This document shows, piece by piece, positions 8,933-17,594 of a stretch of DNA of 64,000 nt (positions are counted from its first letter, which is position 1; each line of letters starts with the position of its first letter). The notes below the pieces were generated by a model. The model was not told where the DNA came from and ran no database searches. It saw nothing but the letters and a program-made list of their open reading frames with translations. A program made the translations under genes and the position numbers. The stretch is taken from the NCBI GenBank assembly GCA_902792985.1, contig CADBBT010000005.1, positions 61,089 to 125,088 on the forward strand. The letters are read 5' to 3'. This DNA is from Oscillospiraceae bacterium. GTDB lineage: Bacteria > Bacillota > Clostridia > Oscillospirales > Acutalibacteraceae.

Positions 8933-9468
8933 AACAATCTTTCGTTTTCTCCGGCTCCGGTGGCCAGGGCATTATGAGCGCCGGCATCACGCTGGCACAG
9001 ACGGCGATCAGCATGGGCAAGCACGCGACGTACCTGCCGGAATACGGTCCCGAACAGCGCGGCGGCAGCGCAAAATGCACGGTTGTGATCAGCGATGAGC
9101 CGATCATCTCCCCGCTCCCGAAATGCTGCGACAACCTGATCGTCATGAACGAACAGGCCTACGCAAAGTTTTTTGAGGATCTCAAGCCCGGCGGCATCCT
9201 GCTTGCAAACGCCAGCCGCGTCAAAGAAGCAAACGACCGCGACGACGTGACGGCGATCCTCGCGCCGGTGGATGACATTGCTCTTTCCCTCGGCAACCCC
9301 AAAGCGGCAAACATCGTGCTTCTCGGCGTGCTCATCGGCGCCACCGGCATCGTCAGCCGCGAGGCCTTTGTGACGAGCCTCGAAGAAAAATTCAAAGCGA
9401 AAAAACCGGAAGTGCTTGCAATGAACCTGCAGGCACTGGATCAGGGCATTGCCCTCGGCAAAAAATAA
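8929..9468 (+). CDS. 2-oxoacid:ferredoxin oxidoreductase, gamma subunit
   Basis: A 179-residue gamma subunit with the family opening FSGSGGQGIMSAGITLAQTA and the GPEQRGGSAKCTVVIS motif that contacts the CoA-binding part of the complex. Length is normal for a stand-alone gamma subunit. It is followed after 21 bp by a small gene of unknown function with its own GGAGG, so the operon probably extends to 9816. Confidence 0.9.
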   Translation: MKQSFVFSGSGGQGIMSAGITLAQTAISMGKHATYLPEYGPEQRGGSAKCTVVISDEPIISPLPKCCDNLIVMNEQAYAKFFEDLKPGGILLANASRVKEANDRDDVTAILAPVDDIALSLGNPKAANIVLLGVLIGATGIVSREAFVTSLEEKFKAKKPEVLAMNLQALDQGIALGKK

Positions 9469-9489
9469 ACCTATTTGGAGGAATCATCT

Positions 9490-9816
9490 ATGGCAAAAAT
9501 TGGTATCGGCTCCTGGGCCGGCAAAATCAACGTGCGTCTGGCACGCGGCGAAGTGAAATTCACAATTTCCGAAGACGCAAACGGCGATTATAAAATTGAC
9601 GTTGCCCTTCCCGGCGCGCTCAAGAGCGCAAAGATCGCGTTTATGAACCTCAAGGAAGAGGAAGACGGCAAGACCATCTCCGGCGAAGGCACGATCTCCG
9701 TGCTGCCCGGCAGAAAGCTCACCGGCGCGTTCACCTTTGAAGAGGACAGCTTCGTTGGCGAGATCAAAGCCCCGGTGGTCGGTAAGATCAAGATCACTGA
9801 CGGTCACAGAATCTGA
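9490..9816 (+). CDS. Unknown small protein at the end of the oxidoreductase operon
   Basis: 108 residues, start ATG 9490 with TTGGAGG 8-14 nt upstream. No family recognised. It alternates short hydrophobic and charged stretches (KINVRLARGEVKFTISED ... GEIKAPVVGKIKITDGHRI), typical of an all-beta barrel or sandwich. It has no cysteines, signal peptide or membrane segment. Its place directly behind the gamma subunit, before the terminator, suggests a function linked to the 2-oxoacid oxidoreductase, for example assembly or acyl-product handling. That is inference. Confidence 0.75.
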   Translation: MAKIGIGSWAGKINVRLARGEVKFTISEDANGDYKIDVALPGALKSAKIAFMNLKEEEDGKTISGEGTISVLPGRKLTGAFTFEEDSFVGEIKAPVVGKIKITDGHRI

Positions 9817-9837
9817 GTTTTCGTTTTTACAATGCGT

Positions 9838-9869
9838 CTGCCGCAAGCTTCGCTTGCGGCAGCTTTTTT
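9838..9869 (+). terminator. Terminator of the oxidoreductase operon
   Basis: CTGCCGCAAG at 9838-9847 pairs with CTTGCGGCAG at 9853-9862 around a short loop, followed by a run of T. Confidence 0.9.
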
Positions 9870-9890
9870 ATGGGAACCGTGCGGTAAAAC

Positions 9891-10093
9891 CCGGGCGAGC
9901 AGGCCGCGCAACGCGCGGCCTGCGGCGCATTGCGCCGCTGCGCACGGCGCAGCCGTGCGCGCTCGCCCGGATGGCGCAGCTTCGCTGCGCCGGAAGGCGG
10001 CGGCGAAGACGCATCGTGCAGCGCACGATGCGTCGCAGGCGCGCTGGCGCGCCTGCGCGGCGCAGAATGCATTCTGCGCCCTTCGCCGCCGCC
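9891..10093. repeat. Branched multi-hairpin element, copy 2 (double)
   Basis: Two closed multi-arm structures separated by one arm. Structure A: closing stem CCGGGCGAGC 9891-9900 with 9961-9970, enclosing perfect arms 9901-9921, 9922-9938 and 9940-9960 (GCGCACGGC/gca/GCCGTGCGC). Middle arm 9973-9991. Structure B: 13-bp closing stem 9996-10008 with 10081-10093 (GGCGGCGGCGAAG/CTTCGCCGCCGCC), enclosing arms 10008-10034, 10035-10056 and 10059-10080. Almost every base of about 200 nt is paired. It lies between convergent genes. Function unknown. Confidence 0.85.
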
Positions 10094-10133
10094 CCCCCGT
10101 GGTTTTCATCCGTCGCTTCCCGGTTTTTCCGAA

Positions 10134-10166
10134 ACAAAAAAAGCCGCTCCAAAGAACGGCTTTTTT
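10134..10166 (-). terminator. Terminator of the LURP-like gene
   Basis: A-rich run, GCCG (about 10142-10145), loop, CGGC, then TTTTTT (10157-10166). Read on the minus strand it is a short stem with a T tract directly after the stop at 10174. The symmetrical A/T tracts mean it could work in both directions. Confidence 0.6.
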
Positions 10167-10173
10167 CAAATGT

Positions 10174-10671
10174 TCAGTCGCTGCTGCTCACAGCGGCAGC
10201 CGCCTGCGCCGCATCCATCACGGCGTCAATGGCAAGGATCACAGCCAGCGCCATCACTTCATCGGCGTTGTCGCTGATGTCCAGCTCAAAGGTGTCACCC
10301 CAGGCCATCCACTTTTTGTGGATGGAAGCGATGACGTTCCCCTGTTCCTGAATCGTATAATCGTGCGCAAAGAAATCGCCTTCCACGTCCCAGTCCAGCC
10401 CTTCAACGACATACTTCGGTTTCATAACGGTGAACTTCTTCTTGATCCATGCAACCTCTTTGCCGTCCATCTCGACAATGAATTTCGGCATGATGGCCAG
10501 CACTTTCTGTCGGATCGTTGCAAGCTCGTTGCCTGCCGCGTCAGTCAATGTCTTCTTTTGACCAATGGAAACCAGCTTGCCTTCCACGAAGTAAACGTCC
10601 TCGCCGTTCGCATTTTTGACGGTGAAGCGCTCTTTCAAAGAAAAGACTTTTTGCTTAATATACAGTTTCAT
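10174..10671 (-). CDS. LURP-one-related (tubby-like) protein
   Basis: 165 residues. The opening MKLYIKQKVFSLKERFTVKN and later the alternating strands DVYFVEGKLVSIGQKKTLTD and KFIVEMDGKEVAWIKKKFTV match the LURP-one-related/YxjI family, a 12-stranded barrel around a helix related to tubby and scramblase domains. It ends in a hydrophobic, alanine-rich helix (MALAVILAIDAVMDAAQAAA). Bacterial members have no firmly established role. It starts 9 bp after the protease gene stop (10681), so the two probably form an operon. Cytoplasmic or membrane-associated; no signal peptide. Confidence 0.75.
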   Translation of the reverse strand: MKLYIKQKVFSLKERFTVKNANGEDVYFVEGKLVSIGQKKTLTDAAGNELATIRQKVLAIMPKFIVEMDGKEVAWIKKKFTVMKPKYVVEGLDWDVEGDFFAHDYTIQEQGNVIASIHKKWMAWGDTFELDISDNADEVMALAVILAIDAVMDAAQAAAAVSSSD

Positions 10672-10680
10672 TCAAGCACC

Positions 10681-12561
10681 TCATCTTTGAAAAAGATTTC
10701 TGAAGAAGGCCAGAATGCGATGGAAAAACGCCACGATCCGATCCAGACCTTTTCCATGGACCTTGTGACAATACGGGCAGGAATCCGGTGTGTTCATCGT
10801 TGCGCCGCAAGCATCGCAGGTGCCGTCATTGTTGCCGTCGGTGTGACCCTTTGCAGGAATGCGCTCCACATAGTCCAGCGCGTCACAGTCTTTGCAGGCG
10901 CGCACTTTGCCGCCGTCGCGCACACAGTTTGCAGGAATCTCGCTCACACCTTCCATCCACTGATGGGTGTGTCTGTCGGCGGAAAGCGCCATCGCTTTGA
11001 CAGGCACATTGCACACAGTGTAGGACGCGGTGATGATGATGGAACGGCTGCTGAAATCCGATGCAGGATACCATTGGCCGTTGTCGCCGTCCGCAAAGAA
11101 GATGAAGCTCTGTCCATCCTTCGCGGCGTAGTTGTTCGAACCGATGTAGTTCGCTTCCACAGGCACATCCATCGTGGAACCGTTTGCCGCACGCACGATC
11201 GCCGAGAAGGTCTCGCCCTTTTTCACAGCGGCAAGGCGGGTCAGGTCAACGGTGTGATAACCGGAGTACGGGCACTGCACGCGCACGGTGCACACCTCGT
11301 CGCCGCTGTCGGGCACCGTAAGATTGCTCAGATTGCGATAAACGCTCACATCCACCGTCTCGTTGCCCGCTGCGGTATAAAAGCCGATTTTGTTCAGGTA
11401 GCCGTCCTCATCCGCGGTAAAGATATTGGCATATGCGGCACGCTCTTCAGCCTCCATCGGGAAGGATGCGCTGTAGAAGAAGCCGTCGTACTGATACATT
11501 TTGTCATAGGCATTCTTGTCCATCGCCTCGTAGGTCACGAACTCGCACAGTGAGCCGTCTTCATAGGAGATGTAAAGATAGCCGTCCGGCAGGCTCAAAG
11601 GGCCTTCGCCGCCAATGCCCCAACTGTTTTTAATGATCCACGCGCCGGGGTTTTTCGGCCTTTTTTCCGGGTTAAAATGCTCCACAGAGTAGTTGTCATC
11701 CCAGCCGACGACCGTCACCATGTGGTCAGCGTCATTCGGATCGGAGGTCCTGTCCTGATAATAGGACGTCACTTCGGTGCCGTCCAGCATACTGTTATAA
11801 TACAGTTTATCTTCGCCGGACGCGTAAAAGCTCATAGAGACCGAACCGTATTCCATGATTGCGCGCTTGACGTCCGCCATCAGCGCCGCCTTGTCCTGAT
11901 CTTCAAAACAATCAAGCATATCGCTCTGGCTCATGTGCAGCTCGCTGACATAGCGGTCTTTCTCCTGATAGGTCTTGAAACCGAGGAAGTCGCGCTTAAA
12001 GTTGAAATCGGATTCCAGCGCAACGCCGGAGCCTCTGGCAATGGACGCAATGGCATACGCGGAGTTGCCGCCGGTCTGATAGATCGTGTTGAAATTCGCC
12101 CGTTCGCCGTCGCCGTAGGTGCGGTCGTTTTTATCGGTCGTTTTGCTGTTGATGGAGAACCACGCCAGATGCGATTCGGAATAGTCCACATCTGCGGGCG
12201 CGAGCTGCTTTTTCATCGCGTTTGTCTCAAGGCACGAGATCACGGAAAACGCCCAGCAGATGCCGGAGGCGTCCTGATCCTTGACCGGCGTCACAAGACC
12301 GAGATCGCGGCTGTCATAGCGTTCCGGAAACTTCACCGGCGCCTTTTTCCTGCCGGAAAGCCCCTGAGCCGGATAAGCGGCGGCAACACGCTTGCCGTCG
12401 GGCGTTTGCAGATGCATACCGAAGCCGTTGGGGTTCGAAACCACCTGCAGCGGTTCGCCGTGTAGCAGCGTTTCCCCGTCTGCAGCAAAAGCCACGCACT
12501 GCAGCGCACAAAGCAGCATCAAAGCCGCAAGCAGTACGCTGAAAACTCTGTGTTTTTTCAT
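10681..12561 (-). CDS. Secreted papain-family (C1A) cysteine protease with C-terminal CPYC tail
   Basis: 626 residues with a Sec signal peptide (cleavage near AFA-AD, residue 28). The catalytic residues of a C1A peptidase are visible: oxyanion Gln96 in TPVKDQDASG, Cys102 in ICWAF, His280 in DADHMVTVVGW and Asn312 in IIKNSWG. A beta-rich region follows (about 370-530), then a cysteine/histidine-rich stretch (ACKDCDALDY, DGTCDACGA). The extreme C-terminus reads CPYCHKVHGKGLDRIVAFFH and then RILAFFRNLFQR, closely matching the tail of the M6 protease at 28908-30878. Extracellular proteolysis is likely; substrate unknown. Strong consensus promoter upstream; ATG preceded by AGGAGGG. Confidence 0.9.
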   Translation of the reverse strand: MKKHRVFSVLLAALMLLCALQCVAFAADGETLLHGEPLQVVSNPNGFGMHLQTPDGKRVAAAYPAQGLSGRKKAPVKFPERYDSRDLGLVTPVKDQDASGICWAFSVISCLETNAMKKQLAPADVDYSESHLAWFSINSKTTDKNDRTYGDGERANFNTIYQTGGNSAYAIASIARGSGVALESDFNFKRDFLGFKTYQEKDRYVSELHMSQSDMLDCFEDQDKAALMADVKRAIMEYGSVSMSFYASGEDKLYYNSMLDGTEVTSYYQDRTSDPNDADHMVTVVGWDDNYSVEHFNPEKRPKNPGAWIIKNSWGIGGEGPLSLPDGYLYISYEDGSLCEFVTYEAMDKNAYDKMYQYDGFFYSASFPMEAEERAAYANIFTADEDGYLNKIGFYTAAGNETVDVSVYRNLSNLTVPDSGDEVCTVRVQCPYSGYHTVDLTRLAAVKKGETFSAIVRAANGSTMDVPVEANYIGSNNYAAKDGQSFIFFADGDNGQWYPASDFSSRSIIITASYTVCNVPVKAMALSADRHTHQWMEGVSEIPANCVRDGGKVRACKDCDALDYVERIPAKGHTDGNNDGTCDACGATMNTPDSCPYCHKVHGKGLDRIVAFFHRILAFFRNLFQR

Positions 12562-12590
12562 AAGTTAACCCTCCTAATTTCGATATGAAA

Positions 12591-12619
12591 ATTATACGCC
12601 CTAGAAAGCGGAATGTCAA
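12591..12619 (-). promoter_or_regulatory. Consensus promoter of the C1A protease, overlapped by a palindrome
   Basis: On the minus strand TTGACA (12614-12619) and TATAAT (12591-12596) with a 17-nt spacer form a perfect sigma-A promoter. An inverted repeat AAAGCGG/CCGCTTT (12605-12611 and 12620-12626) brackets the -35 hexamer, the position expected for a repressor site. Confidence 0.8.
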
Positions 12620-12655
12620 CCGCTTTGCAAGAAACGCGCCAAAAGTCACCAAACG

Positions 12656-13573
12656 TCAAAGCAGCTTCTTCTTTTTGAAGAAGATCAGACTTGCGATCAC
12701 AATGGCCGCACTGACGGCGATCACGATCGGATAGGACGCAGGCCATTCCAGTTCCGGCATATAGCGGAAATTCATACCGTACCAGCCTGCGATCAGTGTC
12801 AGCGGCAAAAAGATCGTTGTCACAACAGTGAGCACCGTCATGATGCGGTTCTGCTTCACATCGAGCTGCGACTGATACAGATCGCGCAACTGCACGGAAT
12901 AATCGCGCAGTGCGGCGGAAGCGTCAAGCAGCCGGATGATCTTGTTGTTGAACAGACGGAAGTAACGCACGTTCTCCTGCGAAAAGAAGTTGTTTTCGTT
13001 TTCTTCAAGCGACTGACCGAAATCAAGAAGCTGCTCGTAGTGCGTGCGCAGATCGGAGATATCGCCGCGAATTTCATGCAGCCTTGTCATCGCGCCGTCG
13101 TCCTCGCCGTGCAAAACGGCGTTTTCAATGCTTTCCAGTTCCTTTTCATAGCGCGCGAGCAACCCCTGATCGAGTCGGATGATCTGCACCAGAAAGTCAT
13201 ATAAAAACCGCTCCAGACTCGGGAGGCGCCATTTCCGGCTTGCGCCGATGCGCTGCACGATCGACAAAGCCATGCCGCTGCTGTCGATGAACACAACGCC
13301 GCGTTCATCGAGCGCAAAGGCAAATCTGCACGGCTCTGCGCTGATATCGGCGCGGTTGGGAATGCTGAACGTACCCGTCAGGGAGTCGTAGTTCTCTTCA
13401 ATTTTGGTGTTGTGGACCTCGGTCAGACTCTGCTCAAGGTCGATGCCCATTTCAAACACGTCCTTGTTCTGCTGCCAAAGCTGCGGCGTCAGCACAGCAA
13501 CATAGGGCGTCGCGTCCTTGTGGCAATCGGCCAGTGAACATGGCGTCAGCGTGGATTGGATCAGATAATACAT
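12656..13573 (-). CDS. corA: CorA-family Mg2+/divalent cation channel
   Basis: 305 residues. A cytoplasmic alpha/beta domain leads to a long coiled-coil stalk (about 130-240, e.g. LDQGLLARYEKELESIENAV). Two C-terminal membrane helices follow, with the defining selectivity motif YGMNF between them and a basic KKKK end. The family forms homopentameric Mg2+ or Co2+ channels. GGGAGG precedes the ATG at 13573. The extracellular loop after GMN (RYMPELEWPAS) is short and acidic, as is usual. Confidence 0.92.
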   Translation of the reverse strand: MYYLIQSTLTPCSLADCHKDATPYVAVLTPQLWQQNKDVFEMGIDLEQSLTEVHNTKIEENYDSLTGTFSIPNRADISAEPCRFAFALDERGVVFIDSSGMALSIVQRIGASRKWRLPSLERFLYDFLVQIIRLDQGLLARYEKELESIENAVLHGEDDGAMTRLHEIRGDISDLRTHYEQLLDFGQSLEENENNFFSQENVRYFRLFNNKIIRLLDASAALRDYSVQLRDLYQSQLDVKQNRIMTVLTVVTTIFLPLTLIAGWYGMNFRYMPELEWPASYPIVIAVSAAIVIASLIFFKKKKLL

Positions 13574-13692
13574 ACATTTGCCTCCCGTTCACAGCAAAAT
13601 GCAATAGCGAAAAAAACAACAAACTGCAGCGCGGCTGAGCGCGGCAAACAAGCTTTGTTCTTGCCGTTGAAGAATTCTCCTTTCAAGGAAAA

Positions 13693-13727
13693 CCAAAAAA
13701 GCCGCCGGCAGAACATCTGCGGCGGCA
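13693..13727 (-). terminator. Terminator of secG
   Basis: On the minus strand GCCGCCGCAG, loop, CTGCCGGCGGC then T-rich sequence. It begins 11 nt after the secG stop codon. Confidence 0.8.
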
Positions 13728-13738
13728 TGAGCTTCGCT

Positions 13739-13990
13739 TTAAACTCCGAACAGTACAAGCAACGCAGTCACCAGAGAAAGCACAAAGAAAATGGTTCCGG
13801 CGATCTTGGTATATTTTGCGAGCTTAGCTTCCATCGTTCTGCCCTTGTTCTTGCCGAAGAAGGTTTCCGCGGCGCCGGAAATCGCGCCGGAAAGACCCTG
13901 CTGTTTGCTTTCCTGCATCAGCACAAGGATGGTGATCACGATGGAAAGAAGAATAATAACGATAGATAATACATATTGCAGTGCAGTCAT
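13739..13990 (-). CDS. secG: Preprotein translocase subunit SecG
   Basis: 83 residues with two transmembrane helices (LSIVIILLSIVITILVLMQ near the N-terminus and IAGTIFFVLSLVTALLVLFG at the end). The conserved SecG loop between them reads ESKQQGLSGAISGAAETFFG. SecG assists SecYE during SecA-driven export. Monocistronic, with its own promoter (14025-14054) and terminator. The downstream partners often found in Firmicutes (rnr, smpB) are not adjacent. Confidence 0.95.
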   Translation of the reverse strand: MTALQYVLSIVIILLSIVITILVLMQESKQQGLSGAISGAAETFFGKNKGRTMEAKLAKYTKIAGTIFFVLSLVTALLVLFGV

Positions 13991-14024
13991 AGTTCATGAA
14001 CCTCCGAAATTTTCTAAGCACTGT

Positions 14025-14054
14025 ATTTTAACATACACGCGCATAAAATGTCAA
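14025..14054 (-). promoter_or_regulatory. Promoter of secG
   Basis: Minus-strand TTGACA (14049-14054), 18-nt spacer, TAAAAT (14025-14030), just upstream of secG. Confidence 0.7.
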
Positions 14055-14071
14055 GTAAAAACGCATTCTTT

Positions 14072-15367
14072 TTACTTTTTTGACGGAAAACTGCTCATCA
14101 CACGCCGGTCTTCAGGCGCGGCGGCGCCGTCATGTTCCACAATCGGCGTGCCTTTTCCCTCCACAACGTCGCGGGTGATGGTGAGCTTTGAAACGCTGCC
14201 GTCCGAGGGCAGATCATACATATAGCCCAGCAGCAGCTTTTCAATCACCGAGCGCAGACCGCGCGCGCCGGTTTTGTATTCCAGCGTTTTTTGCGCAATC
14301 GCCATCAGCGCGTCATCCTCAAAGGCAAGCTCCACGCCGTCCATGGAGAAGATATATTGATATTGCTTGACCAGCGCGTTTTTCGGCTCGGTCATGATCT
14401 TCACAAGCGCTTCGGCGTCAAGCGCATTGAGCGCCGTGATGACCGGCAGTCGACCGACCAGCTCCGGGATCAAACCGTATTTGACAAGGTCATGGTGCAC
14501 CACCTGCTGCATCAGCCGGCTGGATTCGACCTCCTGCTTCGTGCGGATCTTTGCGCCGAAGCCGAGCCCTGAGTTACCCATGCGGTTTTCAACGATCTTT
14601 TCAATGCCGTCGAACGCGCCGCCGCAGATGAACAGAATGTTTGTCGTATCGATCTGGATGAACTCCTGCTGCGGATGCTTTCTGCCGCCCTGAGGCGGAA
14701 CATTGGACACCGTGCCCTCCAAAATTTTCAGCAGCGCCTGCTGAACGCCCTCGCCGCTGACGTCGCGGGTGATGGACGTGCTTTCGGATTTGCGCGAGAT
14801 CTTGTCGATCTCGTCCACATAGATGATGCCGCGTTCGGCACGCTCCACGTCATAGTCCGCCGCCTGGATCAGACGCAGCAGAATGTTTTCCACGTCTTCG
14901 CCGACATAACCGGCTTCCGTGAGCGTGGTCGCGTCCGCAATGGCAAACGGAACGTCAAGGATGCGCGCAAGCGTTTGGGCAAGCATGGTTTTTCCGACGC
15001 CGGTGGGACCGAGCATGAGAATGTTGCTCTTGGTGATCTCCACCTCACGGTTGGATTTCGAATAGATGCGCTTATAGTGGTTATAGACCGCGACGCTCAG
15101 CGCCTTTTTGGCCTCGTCCTGCCCGATCACATATTCGTCCAGCTTCGCTTTGATCTCATGCGGCTTCGGCAGGGAATCGAAGTCCTTTTCGTGCTTGCCG
15201 TGCTTTCTCGCGGCCGGATCTTCGTTGATGATGGACTGGCAAAGTTCCACACATTCGTCACAGATATACACGCCGGGGCCGGCGATCAGGGTCGTGACAT
15301 CGTTTTGCGCTTTGTTGCAAAAGGAACAGCGTACAGGCTTTTCCTTGTTGTCATCGTCTCTTGCCAT
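14072..15367 (-). CDS. clpX: ATP-dependent Clp protease ATP-binding subunit ClpX
   Basis: 431 residues. The N-terminal zinc-binding domain shows CSFC and CDECVELC. The AAA+ module has Walker [10 protein letters not shown], Walker [11 protein letters not shown], a pore-loop GYVGED and sensor-2 GARGLRSV. It unfolds tagged substrates for ClpP. ATG 15367 has GGAGGAAGGAG upstream and is preferred to an in-frame TTG 9 nt earlier. It lies 79 bp after trigger factor on the same strand, but clpP, which normally sits between tig and clpX in Firmicutes, is absent here and must be elsewhere. Confidence 0.97.
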   Translation of the reverse strand: MARDDDNKEKPVRCSFCNKAQNDVTTLIAGPGVYICDECVELCQSIINEDPAARKHGKHEKDFDSLPKPHEIKAKLDEYVIGQDEAKKALSVAVYNHYKRIYSKSNREVEITKSNILMLGPTGVGKTMLAQTLARILDVPFAIADATTLTEAGYVGEDVENILLRLIQAADYDVERAERGIIYVDEIDKISRKSESTSITRDVSGEGVQQALLKILEGTVSNVPPQGGRKHPQQEFIQIDTTNILFICGGAFDGIEKIVENRMGNSGLGFGAKIRTKQEVESSRLMQQVVHHDLVKYGLIPELVGRLPVITALNALDAEALVKIMTEPKNALVKQYQYIFSMDGVELAFEDDALMAIAQKTLEYKTGARGLRSVIEKLLLGYMYDLPSDGSVSKLTITRDVVEGKGTPIVEHDGAAAPEDRRVMSSFPSKK

Positions 15368-15446
15368 GAAACTCAACTCCTTCCTCCGGGCCGCTGAAAA
15401 GGGTTTTGCGCGTCCCGGTTGTTAGCTTTGGAAGAAACTGCGCGTT

Positions 15447-16808
15447 TTATTCGGCAGACGCTTCCTCAGCCGGCGCAGCCTCTGCGTCCGCTTCTTCCGT
15501 CTTCGGCTTTGCGGCTCTGGGCTTGCGCGCGGTCGTCACTTTTGCGTTTTCGCGCACAAAGTCGGACGCCTTCTGTACGGAAAGGTCTTTCTTCAGGCTG
15601 TCTGCGGAAATGATCGACTTGATCTTGTCCGCTTCCATCTGATACTGCGCAGCGAGTTTCTCATATTCCTTGTCAAGGTCTTCCTCGGTCACTTCAAGCG
15701 CTTCGAGTTCCACGATCTTTTCCAGCGCAAGGCGGAGCTTGACAGCCTTTTCGGCGTCTTCTCTCTGCTGCTCTCTGTAATCCTCAACGCTCATGCCCAT
15801 ATACTGCAGGTAGGTCTCAAAGCTCATGCCCTGCGAGGACAGACGGTAGTCGATGTCGCGGATGCGGTTGTCCAGTTCGGAATCGACCATCACCGGCGGG
15901 ATGTCGGCGACAACGTTTTCGATCAGCTTTTCAAACACCTGCTCGCGGATCTCGTTCTCGTTCTGCTCTTCCTTCTGCGCCTTGATCTCGTCGGCGAGGT
16001 TCTTTTTGAGCGCGTCTACGGTGTCGCAGTCCGCAGCGTCCTGGGCGAACTCATCGTCCACTTCGGGCAGTTCCTCGGTCTTGATCTCGTGCAGCTTGAC
16101 TTTGAACACAGCGTCTTTGCCGGCAAGTTCCGGCGTGTATTCGGTCGGGAAGGTAACGTTGACGTCGAATTCGTCGCCCGGGTTGTGGCCGACGATCTGA
16201 TCTTCAAAGCCGGGGATGAAGGAACCGGAACCGAGCTTGAGCTCATAGTTTTCGCCCTTGCCGCCGTCAAATGCAACGCCGTCCACAAAACCTTCAAAGT
16301 CGATCACGGTCGTGTCGCCGTTTTCCGCGGCGCGGTCTTCAACAGCGATGATGCGCGCGTTGCGGTGCACAAGCTCATGCAGCTTCGCTTCGATCTCTTC
16401 GTCGGTCGCTTCCACTTTCTTCTTGGTCGCTTTCAGCTCTTTATATGCCTTGATCTCCACGTCCGGCTTGACATAGACTTCCACAGTCAGTGCAACGCCG
16501 TTTTCGCCGATCTCCTTGACGTCGGCGTTCTTTGTGCCGACAACGTCCAGCGCAGCTTCCTTGATCGCGCCTTCCACAGCTTCGGGATAGACGAGATCGA
16601 GCGCGTCTTCATACAGGAAACCCTTGCCGTAAAACGCTTCCGCCATTTTGCGGGTCACTTTGCCCTTGCGGAAACCGGGGATGTTGATGCGGTTCTTCAG
16701 CTTGGCAAACGCCTTTTGGCACGCCGCTTCAAACGCTTCTGCAGAGATCTCGATGTCCAGAGAATAGAGGTTGGCTTCTTCTGCTTTGTTGGATGATTTC
16801 AAACTCAT
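15447..16808 (-). CDS. tig: Trigger factor (ribosome-bound chaperone/prolyl isomerase)
   Basis: 453 residues. The ribosome-docking signature is GFRKGKVTRKM. The FKBP-like PPIase region starts near residue 165 (DTTVIDFEGFVDG ... YELKLGSGSFIPGFEDQI). The helical substrate cage follows to about 420. The C-terminus is an acidic/alanine tail (EADAEAAPAEEASAE), an extension common in Clostridia. It shields nascent chains at the ribosome exit. RBS AAAGGAG before the ATG at 16808. Confidence 0.96.
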   Translation of the reverse strand: MSLKSSNKAEEANLYSLDIEISAEAFEAACQKAFAKLKNRINIPGFRKGKVTRKMAEAFYGKGFLYEDALDLVYPEAVEGAIKEAALDVVGTKNADVKEIGENGVALTVEVYVKPDVEIKAYKELKATKKKVEATDEEIEAKLHELVHRNARIIAVEDRAAENGDTTVIDFEGFVDGVAFDGGKGENYELKLGSGSFIPGFEDQIVGHNPGDEFDVNVTFPTEYTPELAGKDAVFKVKLHEIKTEELPEVDDEFAQDAADCDTVDALKKNLADEIKAQKEEQNENEIREQVFEKLIENVVADIPPVMVDSELDNRIRDIDYRLSSQGMSFETYLQYMGMSVEDYREQQREDAEKAVKLRLALEKIVELEALEVTEEDLDKEYEKLAAQYQMEADKIKSIISADSLKKDLSVQKASDFVRENAKVTTARKPRAAKPKTEEADAEAAPAEEASAE

Positions 16809-16886
16809 GTTGTTTGCTCCTTTATGTGTCTTCTATTTTATAACCATAGCATTATAGCAGACTTTCTGCTGAATTTCCATAGTTTT

Positions 16887-17579
16887 TTAAAATTTTTCCA
16901 ATAATTTCGGACAAAATCCGAGATGATCCGCTGAAACAAGCGAAAACTCGATGTCCGCATAGCGACCTTCCACGGCAAACGGGCGCGCCGGACCGTGCAA
17001 ATGGCCGTAAAAGCAGCGTTTGACGCCCTCTTCGCGCAGCACATCCATCAGCTCGCCGCACTCCTGTGTGAGCGTCACGGGCGGGTAATGCAAAAACACC
17101 AGCAGTTCGCCGCCGAGCTTTTTGGCTTCGCCGATCGAAAGGCGCAGCCGCCCCTGTTCGCGCAAAAGCACCTTTTTGTCGGCGTCGGTCTCGGCGTCGT
17201 AAAACCAGCCGCGCGAACCGCAGACGGTGAAATCACCGAAGCGAAAGGCGTTGTTGAACTGCACTTTGAGCGTGGAAAACCCCTTTTCGGCAAGAAAGTC
17301 GTTCATCTTCTTCGCCGTTGCCCACCAGTAATCGTGGTTGCCGCGCATGAGCACCTTTGTGCCGGGCAGCGAATCCAAAAACGCAAGGTCCTTTTCCGCG
17401 CCCTGAAGGGTCATGGACCACGAGATATCGCCGGGGATCACCACAACGTCTTCCGGCTTCACTACGGCGCGCCAGTTTTTTTCAAGCCGCGCAACATAGT
17501 TTCCCCAGCCGGGAAAAACGTCCATCGCCTTGTTGTTCGACAGCGACAGATGCGGGTCGCCGAGCGCAAAAATCGACAT
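16887..17579 (-). CDS. Calcineurin-like metallophosphoesterase
   Basis: 230 residues with all metal-binding motifs of the calcineurin-like fold: GDPHLS (residues 7-12), VIPGDISW, RGNHDYWW, FLHYPP and YGHLHG. The family hydrolyses phosphomono- or diesters with a two-metal centre; substrate unknown for this cytoplasmic subfamily (related to COG1768 proteins). It starts 15 bp after the threonine synthase stop on the same strand, so probably co-transcribed with thrC, although a metabolic link is not obvious. Confidence 0.88.
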   Translation of the reverse strand: MSIFALGDPHLSLSNNKAMDVFPGWGNYVARLEKNWRAVVKPEDVVVIPGDISWSMTLQGAEKDLAFLDSLPGTKVLMRGNHDYWWATAKKMNDFLAEKGFSTLKVQFNNAFRFGDFTVCGSRGWFYDAETDADKKVLLREQGRLRLSIGEAKKLGGELLVFLHYPPVTLTQECGELMDVLREEGVKRCFYGHLHGPARPFAVEGRYADIEFSLVSADHLGFCPKLLEKF

Positions 17580-17594
17580 GCTCTTCTCCCCTGC

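Noticed and set aside
9830-11553. Plus-strand open frame running through the branched element into the LURP and protease genes
   Set aside because: Arginine/alanine-rich translation of palindromic DNA continuing antisense to real genes; no start site.
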